Shown here: in pieces, positions 31,311-45,076 of the stretch
Position numbering within the stretch: position 1 is the first letter of the stretch
Layout: every line of letters starts with the position of its first letter
Assembly: GCA_019843655.1 (NCBI GenBank)
Contig: JACDQD010000007.1
Span: 25,872,365-25,936,364, forward strand
Reading direction: 5' to 3'
Origin: Lethocerus indicus
Lineage: Eukaryota > Arthropoda > Insecta > Hemiptera > Belostomatidae
DNA length: 64,000 nucleotides
Program-made: the position numbers and the translations under genes
Notes under the pieces: model-generated
What the model saw: only the letters and a program-made list of their open reading frames with translations
Database searches by the model: none
Told to the model about the DNA's origin: nothing

Positions 31311-32832
31311 CTACAGGCATAAGTATATTTATTATTATCATACAATTTCTATCATACAGTCTAATTTCGATACATTTCCTTGAATTTGCTACAATATTAA
31401 AAATTGCCATATTGGACAAATATATCAGACAATGGACATGGACAATATAAAAAAAATTCTCTTACCGACATGACTGGCATATTTGTAAACCTTTTCATTA
31501 ATCAGTATTTGACCTGATTCAAATTTTCAATTAATTCTAACCCAGGCTATATGACATATAGTTCTTCAGTTGATAGCAAATTTAAATTGATAAAGGTGAA
31601 TCTTAGGTGGAAAACATATGTGGGCCGCCCTCAAGAAGGTTATAGCAGTGCCAACATACAGTATTGGAATTTACAGTATATCAATGACATTATCGTGTCA
31701 GGCTATCAGTAAATGAGAGCCTGTAAACCAAGCCCTGATTCTAGTAGATTTGGAACAGTAACATTTTTGTCATTCCCCTAACTGGGGTCCCAAAAGCAAT
31801 TCTAATCACTTAAATAGCTAGACAACCCTCTATTTGAAATGTTTTACATAATTTACTTTTACGATTTCATTAAAAATTAGTAGGCCATCAATAGCCTGAA
31901 AATCATACACAAGTTGCAAACTGTGTGTGCATTTTGTGATGTAAGAGTGCATTTGCAGAATCGAAATCAATAAGGGAAGCGACATAAACTGTTCCCCTTA
32001 TGGGTAAATACAAACGCTTTGAACGCGAAAACCGCTAACGAAAATCAAAATGGGCTGTTCTAAATTCTGAATTTACACCGTTGTCACATGTCTGTAACCA
32101 AAGTCGTTAGGGAGGCGATCAACAGATTGAGAAAATTCGTATGAAACAACAGGGGCGTACCAGCTGCGAAGTTTTCGATGTCCCACTTTCGAAATTGTCC
32201 TCTTCCTACGAAATCAAACAAGATTGAATCGTCAGTAGGCAAAAACACTCGACAAATATTCAAGACTGACAAAAGTACAGAACACGAGCCTAAGCCAGTG
32301 CCATTTAGATCACCAGTCGCAGCCCGACATTATTTCTGAGAATAAATATCAATAGCCTCAAAGTATAATTGTGATTCTTCTGTACGATTATTGAAAATTT
32401 TAAATATTACATTACATTTTTCAAGATTTTGGGTTCTTATTTTATCTTTAATTCCCCTTAATACTTTGTCATGATGCATTAACAAAACATAATATCTTAC
32501 AGTATCTTTTTATTTTGCATATAGGCAAAACAATATAATCAAGTAATTGTAATATTTTACCACTTATATCCGGGTATTTCTAATAAAGGAATATTATTTT
32601 AATATTGAAATTATTTATGATTACTTTAAATATACGTTGAAATTTATGACAGATTAAATAATAATTAATATTATAAAATATAAATATTTACTTTGATTAC
32701 TTTCCTAATTTACTGAAAGTAGTGTGGTAAGACTGATATTTACGAATCTGTGGTTATGGTGGGTGTGCCTGTGTAAAGGTTGTGTTTGTGTCTATTCGTA
32801 CTTTATTGTTTTTCTTTTTTTAGTTTTAAAAT
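31311..32832. other. Divergent spacer between NAF1 and the first Ly6 gene
   Basis: About 1.5 kb separates the two divergent start codons. It should hold both promoters and the NAF1 first (non-coding) exon. A less AT-rich section around 31950-32300 is the best promoter candidate, but I see no decisive motif. Confidence 0.5.
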
Positions 32833-34694
32833 ATGTCGTTATTCAGTGTAGTGTTTATTTGTTTATTCGTATTTTTGACGTTGTTTTCTTCTGGTCAGTA
32901 TCTAACTTCTCTTTAGCATGTAACAATTACAACAGCCCGTACTTTGTTCTATTTCACCACACTAGTTGTTTTGTGACAAAATGCTCTCTTGCCTCCTAAT
33001 GCTTGATTTGATCTGGAAGTTACTTCTTTAATTATCCCTTTGGTACCCTTTTCTCTGAGCCTGCCATATATGTGGGCCACAGTTTCGTATTTGAGAGTGA
33101 CTAACTTATAACTGTATTTTAAAACTGGTAGCAATTATATATACTGTATTATATATACAATTATGTATACTGTAGTTAAGGAGTTTCTTGGTAGGCAGAC
33201 GGTTTAGAATAATCTTAAATCTAGGAATTTTTTCCTTCCACAACTCCTCTATTTGGTATAAAGCTAGATCATTTTCAGCCTCTTGCCAGTGTCTGTAAAA
33301 TAGTGAGGTTACATGCTGATTGCTGATACAGCATTCTGCGGGCACAGTTGTATTTTTTTGTGTTAATGTAAATGGGCGAGAGGAGACAGGAAATTGAAAA
33401 AATAATTATTTGTAATATTTGTTTATAATTGTATGCACTGATGAAAATTTCAGTGTTGCAAGACTCACTGCTTTCGGTATTTCTGTACACTTAATGTATC
33501 CAATTGCTTTCACTTTAGTATTTTAGTCTGATTTCGAGTTAACCGAGAGGATGTTGACACCCGTTTAGGTTATACAATTCAGTGTTACCAGTGTGCCTCT
33601 TCCGAAGACCCGGCAGGTGAAGACAACTGCGGGTCCTACGCTGCATTTCAGAAGGAGAAGAACATAGCCGTCGACTGTAGCAATGACGAGGCTCACACGC
33701 CCGGAACTTTCTGCATGAAAGTTGTACACCAGAGCCCGAAAGGATTTATTTGTAAGACTCTTTTGATGTTCATGAAATTAGTAGGAAATTACCGATGGTA
33801 TAGGACGTTCATGCTCATTTCGTTTTGCACCGTCAGTAACTAGTTGTTTATACTTATAACCTTCTTTGATACATACCAATCTTGCACATAGGTTAATTGA
33901 AGATTATTGCTGTTTATTCGAATTGTGTCTACCTTTGCCCATTATAGTGCTAGTTCTGTCCTTCTGTGTTTTGTGATCAAAAATAAACCTCCAGTAATGT
34001 AATAACTCATTTTAATACAGTATATGTATAATTATTTTTATCTAGAAGTTAATGGAAAATATATTCCTTATGTTGAAACAAAATTTTAAAAAATCTCATG
34101 TTAAGCCCCAAAAGCTGAGACCAAAGCTACTATTTTTTTATTAGTTCATTTTTTCTCTTTACTTATCAAAGAGAAAAATATAATTCAAAAGCCCAGATGA
34201 AAATAACAAATTTTAAAGAATTCTTAAATTTTGATAATAGTTTAGCCATGAAAGTGATATAACATAGTAGTTTTTATTTTTCTGCATTTGAGTAGGAGGA
34301 AACATATCTGATAATAAATCGCAATAGTGTAATCACTTAAGTCGTGTCATTGTGTTAGTTTTGCTTTGTCACTTATATTGCCATCTCTTAATGGAACTCT
34401 TTTCGCATCTGTAATCGAGGTTTCTAGTTTCATTTTCTTCGCCCATCATATGGATGTGTGATCGTATTAATTGTATCTGCAGGGGATGGTAGATGGCGAC
34501 AGGTGATAAGGAGGTGTGCCTCTGTGACCGACACGGGAATGACTGGGGTATGCAACTGGGGCATTTTCGATAACGGAGTCTACTGGGAGGAATGCTACTG
34601 TTCGGAGGACGGCTGTAATTCGGCTTTCGCGAAAGCGCCACTTTCACTTTTCTACACCTCCTTCGTTGCTATACTTTTCTACCTAGTTGTGTAA
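32833..34694 (+). CDS. Ly6/uPAR three-finger protein, GPI-anchored
   Basis: Small secreted protein tethered to the outer membrane; insect members of this class act in septate junctions, ion-channel modulation and similar surface roles, but the role of this one is unknown. Exons: 32833-32893, 33569-33751, 34483-34694; both introns phase 1; 151 residues. Signal peptide about 1-20 (MSLFSVVFICLF start). Mature part begins near CYQC (26-29), has ten cysteines, an FIWDGRWRQVIRRCASV segment, and ends with the family signature CYCSEDGCN, followed by a hydrophobic tail for GPI attachment. The DGRWR segment is shared, from memory, with a conserved insect Ly6 subgroup; I do not assign an orthologue. Neighbour RSPH10B converges on it, and another Ly6 gene lies 11 kb away. 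Confidence 0.9.
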
Positions 34695-36017
34695 ATAACA
34701 ACACCGTTGCCAAAGTAAAACACAGCACATTGAATCAAAAAAAATTATGAAAAAAAAAATATTTCATTCCAAAGTATTATAATGAATCTCATAACGTGTG
34801 AAAAATAGTCTTTCCTTTCCTGAATGCAGTGACTGAACAACAGCATGAGAAGATCACAGATTTTTAGAACTATATTTTTACATCTTACTGCCTTTGTTTA
34901 GTGTGCATTACTGACATTAGATACCAGTAGTTATTGATGTAATAAGTTCAAGTATTAACGGAATTGTGATTTACGATAACATTTAAAAGAAATACTAGAC
35001 AGTGCCATTAATTTTTTAGATTGAAATTTGTTTTAGAAAACCATATTTGTTTTTTACTAAATATAAATAGTGCTCATTTATTACCATTTAAATCAGGGTA
35101 ATTAGATTTAGCCTACTGATTTATCCCAAAATAGTGTTACGATGAAACAAACGTTTCATACTTTTCTAACAACTCTTTATCTCGATCCTAAAACTCCTGA
35201 TCAGTGTTTACTCCTATATAACAGTATGCAGGTTTCCAAACTTACCATGAAATACTGTAAATTAAATAAAAACATAATGATTCTTATAACTGCAAAACAG
35301 GGGGAAAAACTAGTGTATGTAGCATGGATGATATTTTTCTAAATGTTTACATTATTCTTTTTCTTTATGTTGAATATTTTATGAATATTATTAAAATAAT
35401 ATAAGTATTCAACATTATGTATTTCACAATTTTGTTTTTTCCTCTGTTCTCTAGCTTTGCATTTACAGTTTATGTTTATGAAATGATAAATTCCTTAAAA
35501 TATCAGCATGACTATTGAATTGAAGAATAAAATTGGCTGTAGAGAAATTAGTGTTCACAGTTTACAATTCTGATAAAGGAAATGCTTAAATTATTGTTAT
35601 GTATTTGTTACAGTATCCCATGGACTGTTATTATTGTGCTAGTATTTTATATTTCACGTTGAAAATTTTTTGAGTGAAAACCATACCAATAGGTGCAAGA
35701 TGTCAAGGACATCATTTCATTTATAAAAAGATAAAATATCAAATATATATAAATATTTTATTGTAAAATAAAAATTTATTAGTAGTTTACATTAATATTT
35801 TTATAAGTCAAGGAAAGTGTACCTCACAAACAGTTCCGTCCAAGGATTATTAATTGTTAATATTTTTAGATTAGATATGTACACACTGTTTCCAGTGTTT
35901 TTTATGGTTTAATTATATTGAAAAGTCTAGTTTAATCTTACAGCTATTCTATTAGCTATTTTATTCTTATACCGTCCAGTCGTAACATTTCCCATTTTGT
36001 AAGTACATTTCTAAATA
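34695..36017 (+). other. Probable 3' UTR of the first Ly6 gene
   Basis: AT-rich and without coding potential. The AATAAA at about 36012-36017 is the last candidate poly(A) signal before the convergent RSPH10B; earlier AATAAA sites (near 35527) also exist, so the true end is unclear. Confidence 0.45.
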
Positions 36018-36050
36018 AATATATATTTTTAACGACAAGAGGGTAATAGT

Positions 36051-36056
36051 TTTATT
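36051..36056 (-). terminator. Poly(A) signal overlapping the RSPH10B stop codon
   Basis: On the minus strand the end reads AAAAAAAAATAAAAC: the TAA stop (36054-36052) is inside AATAAA (36056-36051). If used, the 3' UTR is only about 10-30 bases and nearly touches the convergent Ly6 3' end. Confidence 0.6.
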
Positions 36057-39000
36057 TTTTTTTCAAACCTATTATGTTTTCTACTTCGCGATTTACTTCG
36101 GTCGATATTTCAGAATCTAGCGATGTCGAATAAGCGCTCGAGTTCTCGAGAGAACGCGGAGACGTTTCTCGGGAGGCGGGACGACTGCGGAAAAACGGTG
36201 ACGAGGAGGAAGAAGCGGTAGGTGACAGCGGCGGAAACTCCAGGTCTTCGACGGAGACCTCGGAGGTGGCCGAGTAATCCTCCCAGCTGGTGGAGGAGGA
36301 CAGGTCGCAGCTGGCCGTCCACTCGGAGCTCGAGGAGGAATCAGATAGGGTGGAAGAAGTATAAGGGTTGGGTGGAGCTGCTAATTCGGGAGGAGGAGCT
36401 TCCGGCTGCGCTCTCTGAAGGTCCTGGTGACTCGGAGCTTCCGGGAAAGACGCCAGCGACAGGGATATGGGACGGGAGCCGCTCATGGAATTATCCAAGT
36501 CGGTACTCCGTTCTAACGAAAGGACGCTGTCGAACGCCGAACGGGGCGATTCCGGATCCAACACAAAAGAAACCCCTTCATCAACCTCCTCCCCCGAAGC
36601 TTCGTAATCCGAGGAAGACAACGACGAGGGAGCAGAGGCCCCGGTAGGAGACTCCCTTCCCCGGTAGACGTAGTCGGAGGAAGTCCTCGACATCGCCGTC
36701 TCGGACCCTGAAGAGATCTTCCCGTCCGGGTTATGTCCACCAGCTCGGTCTGACGCAGAAGACGATGAGGAAGAGGCGTCCGGGGCGAGGACCGCGCAAG
36801 AACACGACTCGGCAACGTCGCCGTCTCCCTGAGGACTCTCGGTGTCGGACGACGAATCTGGGTCGGACGTGGTGGACGGGTAGGAGAAATGCGACAGGGC
36901 GGACGACGGTGAAAAGGAGTAGACGTAGGAGAGGACCGTGTCCTCCGAGGAGACGGTCGAGGATGGGGAGAGGACTGACGATGGGCCCTTCTCTGATGAT
37001 GAGGAGGAGGATTTGGACGAATTCGAAGAAGTACTCTCTTCGTCCGGTCTTATTTCCGTTCTCTCGGAATCGCGTCGGATCGGTTCGGGTGCGGCGCTCG
37101 TCCGGGATTCCGATGGGGAGAACTCCGGGTCGTCGTCGGACAGCGGGCTAGACGGGCTCGGGGATTCCTCGTCCCGCCCCTCCGGTTTCGCCTCCCTGAA
37201 CGTTATCGGGTACGCTTCGACCGACGAGGAATCGTGGAAGGACGAACAGGAGGAGGAAGACACGAAGGGGATGGAGGAGAGTGTAGAGTCCGGAGAGAGG
37301 GCTGAAGAAGAGGCGTGGGTCGTGGATAGGGAAGAGGACGTGAAGACGGTCAGGAGGGAAGGCGAAGGAGAAGAAGCCGATGGTAGAGTGGCCGGTGAGG
37401 AACAGCCCGCCACCGAGCTGCCCCAGGTGCCGCTCACCGCGGAATCCGAACCCGCCGAAGGAGTAGATGACAGACTGTCGTAAACGGCATCGGAAGCCAC
37501 CAATTTTGATACTTCGTCCCCGTTCTTCTCCGGTTCTTCATCGGTCCACTTCTCCAGAAGAGCGCTCTCCATGTCCCGGTAGATCCGGAGGCAGCCGGAA
37601 ACGAAGTCCAGGAACTCCAGAAACGACAGCTAAAACAATCGGGATAATAACACCCACATTCCTTCCTTCAGCTACATAGGCGAGTGACCGTAGTTTTCTC
37701 GATGTTCTGTGGATACGGACCCGATAGTGGATGTCGATGACTCCCGTGTGGGGGCATCTGACTGGCGGAGAGGCGGCCACCAGGCTATCGGCGAGCGGCC
37801 TGGAACCTATGAGCCCCACGAGAAGAAGGCTGGCGCCCTCCGTCTTCAGCATGTCCTCCAGCCCCATGCCTTCGGGGTCGCCAGGTTCGTAAGACACGGT
37901 AGGACCCCCAGTCTGCAGCCGGTTTCGTCCTTTGACGAACATCGCACCGATAGCGTTATTCGGTTCACATCGCGTCAAAAAAATCGAAGGGAGACAGGGT
38001 CGGGCTTACCGCTGAAGATTTTTCTGATTCTTGGTGAAGGTGTGGGTAGCAGGGGGACGAAGGGGGTGTTAGCGGAGGGCGCCATCCCCCGGAAGAGCCG
38101 CCCTACAGTCAGCTCCTCGCCCCCCAACTCACTGTACACGTCGTAGAGACTAGTTGCGGGTATACTCCCCAGATATCCCAGAGGATCAACTGCAACACGA
38201 CAGTTCAAGTAATCACTTGAATCGTGCAATTTAATAACTAGCTCCTACTCACCTGGTCACTATAGAGGAGCTTTGAGCTTCTTGTACCTCTAGGTTGTCC
38301 CCTATGTTGGGCAACCAAATCGTTTTCCATCTAATTCGATGGAATTAAATTCCTTCCTAATATTCGAGCTTAACTCAAAATAAGGGAGACAAGTATTATT
38401 GTTGCACCTGTAGGGTTGTCGAGCGCCGATTTGACTTCCCTTTCGACGAACAGGTCGAAGACTCCTCCGAGGTAGCCGGGCACTTGGTGCGATCTGAGAC
38501 CGTTGCGGCCGTAAAGCTCCCAGCTCAGGGTCAGCAGGTATTGAACCATCTCGAACATGGGCACGTAGTCGAACGGGTAACACGCGTATCCTGCAAAAGG
38601 ATCACCGGTAATAAAACAGTCTGCCGAGCCTCACAACCTCCTGGTATTCCATTAATCCTTTTATAAGTCTTCCCAAATCAGTCCTGACGAGGAACTACAT
38701 TATATTTTCATTATTTGATCTATTGTTAGATCGTTTTGAATATCCCTCCCACTAGGCTGTCTTTCTCGATTCCAGATATAGAGGCACGCAGTTTGAAACA
38801 CCTGTCTTAACTTACAAGCTCTAGGCATGTGGTTACCCATAGTTCGGTCGATTTGGACTATTGAAATGCCGGCCCTATAGAGTCCGCAGTGTCTGAGCAG
38901 GCTCCAGAGGCCTATCCTGAGCATGCCGGGCCTGTACCCGGGGGCTGAGAGTCCGCTGTACGCCCGGTAGACCCCCGCCAGCAGGGGCATACTCCTGCGC

Positions 39001-42000
39001 ACCACCTTCCTCAGCCAGATCTCCTCCAGGAGGCGGTCCTCTTCTTGATCGGAGCTCTCCCTCCGGGTCCACTCCAGGTAGCGTTCTAGGTATGGGCCCA
39101 GGTCCAGGCCGTGCACAGGAGCCGTGACCGCTACACGCCTTCCCTAACGTAGCATCAGTCTTCAGAAAGACACAGGTTTGAAGGACTTTTGAGCCATGTT
39201 GGATGTCTCGGTTTCAGTACGGCTTTGTAAACTGTGGGTTTGTTAGCTAAGGTCAATTTTGTTATCTGTTATAGTTCTGGCCTTAGTAGTCCGGTTCAGG
39301 TCGAGTATGGTAAGTCCTTGGCAGGTGTTACTTACTGGTCTGTTGTTGATGTTATCCCTTGAGAATAGGTCTGTAGCTCGGAGTAGGGTGCCGTCGGTGC
39401 AGACCACCTCGGCCCAACCCTCCTTGCACCCCCAACGCCACTCCCCGCACATCACAGCACCACTAGACATCATCATCACTCCGTAACCTTAAATCATAAA
39501 ATTAAGATCATTCATTTTTAATTTTTTTTAAGTTAATAAACTATTAACATGTAAAAGCTCTCAATACTTGTTGCCGGTTCGTGGGCCCGTTCTTGAAGTC
39601 CGTTTCTCCCCGTTAATCTCTTTTTCCAAGAAAAGCATCCGTGTCTCTCTATCCAACGTCTCAAAAGCAGGAAAAACGGAAGTTGGACTTATAGTTAGCC
39701 TATAGTTGTGTGTACTCACCGTGTCTCTTGCCATTCCTCCACTCGCCGTAGTACCAGTTGTGCAGGGGGAAGGCCGAGTGCACATTTCGGAACGCCTCCC
39801 AGACGTAAGTACCAATTCCCTCCATTAGCCCGTCCTTCCATTCTCCGTTGTACATCTGTACGTACAGAACACCATAAATAGGTTTGGCCTCGTTTGCACA
39901 ACTTGAATGATGAATAACGTATTTGTGAAACTAAAGATAGGACAAACACACGTTCCAAAACGTGGGGTTGGAACCGAGACTGGGGGTCAGATAATTCTCT
40001 TATCAGTGCATTGAGTGTGGTGTTATCTTACAACTTAGAACTTGGGGTAGTAGTGTACGAACATGGTTATTGGTCCAGAGCATGAGGCCCAGACCGTCTC
40101 TGCTGTTGTTCTTCCAGTGTCCATCGTATAGGGCTCCAGAAAGGTACCTCCTCAACCCGTAACCGTCCCTCTTACCATTCCACCAGTCACCCCGGTACCA
40201 ACCCTCTTTCTTGTAAGAGACCAGACCCTGTAACAGGGGAAAGACACTGAAGGAGAAACCTATTCTTTCTCTCATTAAAAAGTGTTCATGGTATTTTTGC
40301 TATTATAACTATTCTTAAAACTTAAGAGAATAACTAGCTCCCAGGATAATTCGGTGTTCTGCCGAGGGAGCTGTCAGCTTCAGCTTCCCCGGGGATCCCG
40401 CAACTCCATTCTCCTGGGAGCGTACATTATCAATTAAAATATGGAAAAAGACCCAGAAAACAAATTCATTTAGGTGCCCCATCATAGGGAAAACTACCTA
40501 GAAGGGGCGTAGTAGAAATTTACTTATCATTGACGTTTCTGTTTAATGTTTCATACCGGCATTCTTCGTTTTATTCCTTCCCTTATTGGCCCAGCGCAGG
40601 TTTCAAAGAAATTCGCGAACACTATTTCGAAACCTAATTTGATATGTTGCCTCAATCAATGTGGTTGTTTTGAATCGGACGATAGTGTAATTTACCTGTC
40701 CGTGCTTGTAGCCTCGGTGCCAGGTGCCTGTGTAGAAGACCCCTTCCGGGTTGAGGAACATTGTGCCGGGACCATGGCGAAGGTTGGCCATCATGTTACC
40801 CCTGTACCAGTCACCACAGCCCCATACCACCAGGCCCCATCCACAAGCCTCACCGCCTTCCCACCGCCCCTAGAAACCCATCACCGTCATCTAATATACA
40901 CGTACATTGACATAAATACATCTATACTAGGATATCCCACCCCACTTTAAATAGCCACGGTAACCTGCTGCCGCCGTGGGTGAGTGCGAACAGAGAATAT
41001 TTTCGTTCCAAACGGGTTTTGCAAGTGCAAAATTACTTAGTACTTTGTCAGGGAAATAAATAAATTATATTACGACGAACTTTGTAGAGAGTGCGGTCTG
41101 TAGAGCGGTAGACTCCGGGCCCCTCGAAGTTACCCAGGGACAGTCGGCCCCTGTAAGCCGCTCCGGACTTCATCACCAGACTTCCCATCTGATCCCGGTC
41201 GTGGAAAGCCCACCGCTCGGACTTACCGGCGTCCTCGTCGCCGTCGAAGAGGAAAGCGACGCTATCGCCCGAACTCGGACCTTAAGTAAACCATCCATCA
41301 CTCCGGCTTAAGACTTTCATTTTAACAGTCTTTCTATTAAGTTTGTACATAGAATTACAAGTACATGACATAAAATCTGCTTAAACCATTTCAAATTATA
41401 AGTCTTACAAGAGTATTATATTAAGAGAAAAATGAACAGAAAGCGGAAGGTCACAAGCAATCGATAGGGGGTCGTGGTAATTTATTTCGAACCAATAAAA
41501 AATGTATATAAACGATAGTTTTACTTTCTCCTCGAATGGTCGTTTGATGAAACACCTCTTCGTTCGTCATTTCTTCCTTTCGCTTCGTCGCGGCATCAAG
41601 TCCACTCTTTAGTCCTCCCAACGATTTCCTTCGGCAAATGGTGGAATTGACGATTTTAATTCAATTAGAATCTCTAGTGTTACGCTAACAACACTATAAG
41701 ATGATGGAAAAAGATAACCGGACACCGAATGGACGGTAGACCTCAATAGTTATTATTGTCTTCATAATAATTTTATTTATTTATTATTAGTTTTTTGTAA
41801 TGTACCTTTTTAATCCCGGTTTACATCGGACGTCCTCTTGGTCGTCAGTAGTCTCCGATCGCTCTGAAGAGGACCTCTTGCAGCTGGACTCTTCGCTGAG
41901 CCTGTACAGCCCCATTATCTCTTCGGTTTCGCATCTGGAATCGATTTTTAAAGAGAATTTAAACCACCTCACAATGTTCTTTTTTCCTCCGTTAAGTTAT

Positions 42001-42827
42001 CTATAAATAAATAAAAGAAAAAACCTAAGTTGATCGCACTGGATGTGCACTAACCTCTTAACGAAAAAACCGGACATGACCGATATGTAGCGGTTTGTGA
42101 GCTGGTCATGGAGGCTGGGCGCGTATCTCTCGTAGGCCAGAACTTTGTCATATTCCACGAAATAATCGCCTGGGGCACGACGATAATATTGAAAATAATA
42201 ATAATAATATTGATATTTTAAATATAACTGAATTCAAACAAATGCGGATACGTATTATTTAGGACGATAACAAGACAACAAAAACGGGGTTTGTGAAGGT
42301 ATCTTAGAGAATATAGGATATACTTCACCCTAGTTTGATCCGTCGGTAATATATTGTAGTTAAACCTTTATTACATGGTAATAAATATTGATTCTTCATA
42401 TTGAAATTGAGGAATTCGTTTAAATTTTAAGCAGTATTTCGGTAGTGTTAATGTGTATTGGGGAAGTTATTTGTTAATAAATGTTTATATACCCCACTCT
42501 AACTATTACACTGGGGGAGATTGTTGAGAATAATTTAAAGGATAATAAGCAAAACTTTCACTTTGCAATTTGTGACCAAAACTTTAGCCGATTGCAACCA
42601 GCTAAATTAAATTGATTGGGGATGATCTGTAGGATCTTGGAATGGGACATTTGTGATCTGAATTGTTGAAGTTTTGGTTTCAACCGACCGGAATCGACAG
42701 ACGGATCCTTTTCAATTTGGCCGTACTGCGAAATCTGATCAACATCACGGAGAAAAGCCAGAGCTTCTTCGTAAAATCTTTCCTCGACCATATCTTCAAA
42801 TATGGGAGAAAGAAAACATGCTACCAT
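36052..42827 (-). CDS. RSPH10B: RSPH10B, MORN-repeat radial spoke head protein with long Ser-rich tail
   Basis: Component of the radial spoke head of motile cilia and sperm flagella. Exons on the minus strand: 42827-42689 (end uncertain), 42169-42055, 41934-41825, 41280-41081, 40869-40696, 40227-40063, 39855-39720, 39487-39336, 39143-38837, 38590-38408, 38189-38010, 37929-37763 (start uncertain), 37629-36052. All phases agree; about 1201 residues. MORN repeats lie at about 150-385 (YRGDWWNGKRDGYG, YDGHWKNNSRDGLG, YNGEWKDGLMEGIG, YYGEWRNGKRHGYG). Then come the RSPH10B helical regions (LRKVVRRSMPLLAGVYRAY; LSFLEFLDFVSGCLRIYRD). Human RSPH10B is about 870 residues; the extra length is an acidic, Ser-rich tail of about 480 residues. 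The first three exons (to about residue 122) match nothing I know and are less certain; the ATG at 42827 has a good context (CAACAATGG). Confidence 0.88.
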
Positions 42828-45076
42828 TGTTGAATGATCAGCTGTTGAAGAAAGGGTTTATTTATTCAAAAATAAATCTGATAGATTTATACACAAAGGA
42901 GTATATTTAAAAACAGGCTTACTTTATTTTTGTAGAAAATATAAAACAGATCATAATTTCAATTCTTTTTTCCTAAAGTTACATTACATACAATAGAGGT
43001 CATTCTTTTCTGGACGGCATTAACTTTTATGTGGCTATATTCTTATTAAAATATATGAATGTCTTCACTTAGAGCAAATAATTTAATATATAATAATATA
43101 AAAAAGAATATTAAAACTACGGACTAAGGCACAAATATCATACGGACGGTGCATCATATGGAAATATCTTTCCCCAAACAACTTTTAAACAAATCAGATC
43201 TCGACAACAAACTGTTGTAACTAGAGAACTACATATCTCACCCCCACAATACAAAATCTTATAAAACTACTGTAAACAATGATTCTAATAGGTTCAAAAG
43301 AATTTTGATTATTTCAACTAGTTGGCAACATTCCAAAATGATATGGACAATAAAATATCCACTGCATTTAATTTCAGTTAGGAGGCAGCATTGATTGACA
43401 ATTTTTTATGATAAATTAAATAATATATACGTACTTACTATTATTCAACAGTTATAATTATTTATATAAGTTAGAGACTATTTAGTTGATACAAATAACA
43501 AATTAAACAAAATTAAATTTCAATAATACAACATGTAACAAATATTATTATATAAATTATTTCAGTTTAACAAGTATACGGAGTACATTTTCCTGAGCAG
43601 TATTTTTATCCACTGCATATTCCTTGCAATTAAAGCCCAGTAGGTTATATAGTGATGTATGTTTGCACATACATATAGGTTCAATAAAAATGCACTATGT
43701 AAAATTGTCCTTGACTAATTATACAACATAAAATCCTTTCAACAATAAAAAAAATGTACTTATTGACAAATTAATTGCATATTGGCAATTGTAAGATGTG
43801 ACAAAATCAGATCAACTCTTAGATGTGTTAGTCTCCTTTATACGTTTTAAAGCATTTTCAATTTGTTATTAAATACAATAGCATCAACAGAATATAAAAT
43901 CATAATACAACCAAAGCCCTAACACATCAGCACGCATTTCTTACTAATATTCAAATTCGAATCGTTAATGATAAGGCTAATTACCTTGACTAATTATAAC
44001 ATAAAAGTTTCCCCAACCTACCTTATATATTTATACTGTATTGATTAACTAAATGAGCATAGTCAATCATTTTAAATTGAGCTCTTGATAAGAAGAAAAG
44101 TGTTATAATATACATTAACAATAATAATTCTATTTGTTTAAATTATAAACAAAAATTTCAGTCAAATTGTGCTATAGACTCAGAGATTTTACACCAAGCC
44201 CTTAGTTCTTATCAACTGGTATTGTATCACAAATTAACTGTAAGATAATTCTATAAAATTTCTAATCATAGCCATTTGGATGGAATTGATTCACTGATTT
44301 CGATTATTCAATTAATAAATACAATATTGTATAGTTTGAAATGGAATTCGACACTAGTAATAAAAAAAACAAAAGGAATAATACTAGTAGTTCACTCTTT
44401 GGCAGTTAGTAAAACGTTAACTGAATGTGAGATAAAAATATTTTGCACTCTTATTAAACTATCGGTACAAAAGTTGTTTTCAGTAATGTCGATATAAACT
44501 TATTGTGCTAGTTTTGACTGTGCAGTGCACCTATAACTAGACATACGTATAGTACAATACGTGACATAGAAATAGAAATTCCATTACAGGATTTTTATGT
44601 ATATCCTAAATGCATTTTAAAACCTTAAAATGTATAACATAAGAATTGATGGACACAATATCTTTAATTTTTATCAATATGAACGCATCAATTAATGATT
44701 GAAATGACAGTAGCAATTATAGATGAAAACAATTACCTCAGAATTAATAAAAGCCTAGTGTTTTTTTGTTTTGTATACGAAGCATTTTATTGGAATATAC
44801 TGCATTTTTATACATGTGCGCATGTATGTGCAAACTATTGATGCCCTAAAGTTTACACCTCTCCCTCAATTTTTTTGTGGCAAAAAAAATGAAAGTTTGC
44901 AGTCAAAAAATAAGAGAAAGAAATCAGATTTCGAATAATGCGCTTCTACCTTAATGTTAGTGTGCGCACATTTTTTAATTGCCTTCATACTAGATTCAAT
45001 ACTTTGAGAGAGTTGATGTAACTGGACGGGAATGTAAGTTTTCGTCTTTCTGTTATTATTATTATTGTGGTTTCCT
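42828..45076. other. AT-rich spacer upstream of RSPH10B
   Basis: No gene seen. It should hold the RSPH10B promoter and the 3' UTR of the minus-strand Ly6 gene; a TTTATT at about 44783 (AATAAA on the minus strand) is one possible end for that UTR. Confidence 0.5.

Noticed and set aside
36938..37483. 181-codon acidic ORF on the plus strand
   Set aside because: Exact antisense of the Ser-rich tail of RSPH10B; open only because of its codon bias.
41190..41226. GTAAGT inside RSPH10B exon 4 as a donor
   Set aside because: A strong donor-like word, but the next usable acceptor is under 40 bases away and read-through keeps the frame.
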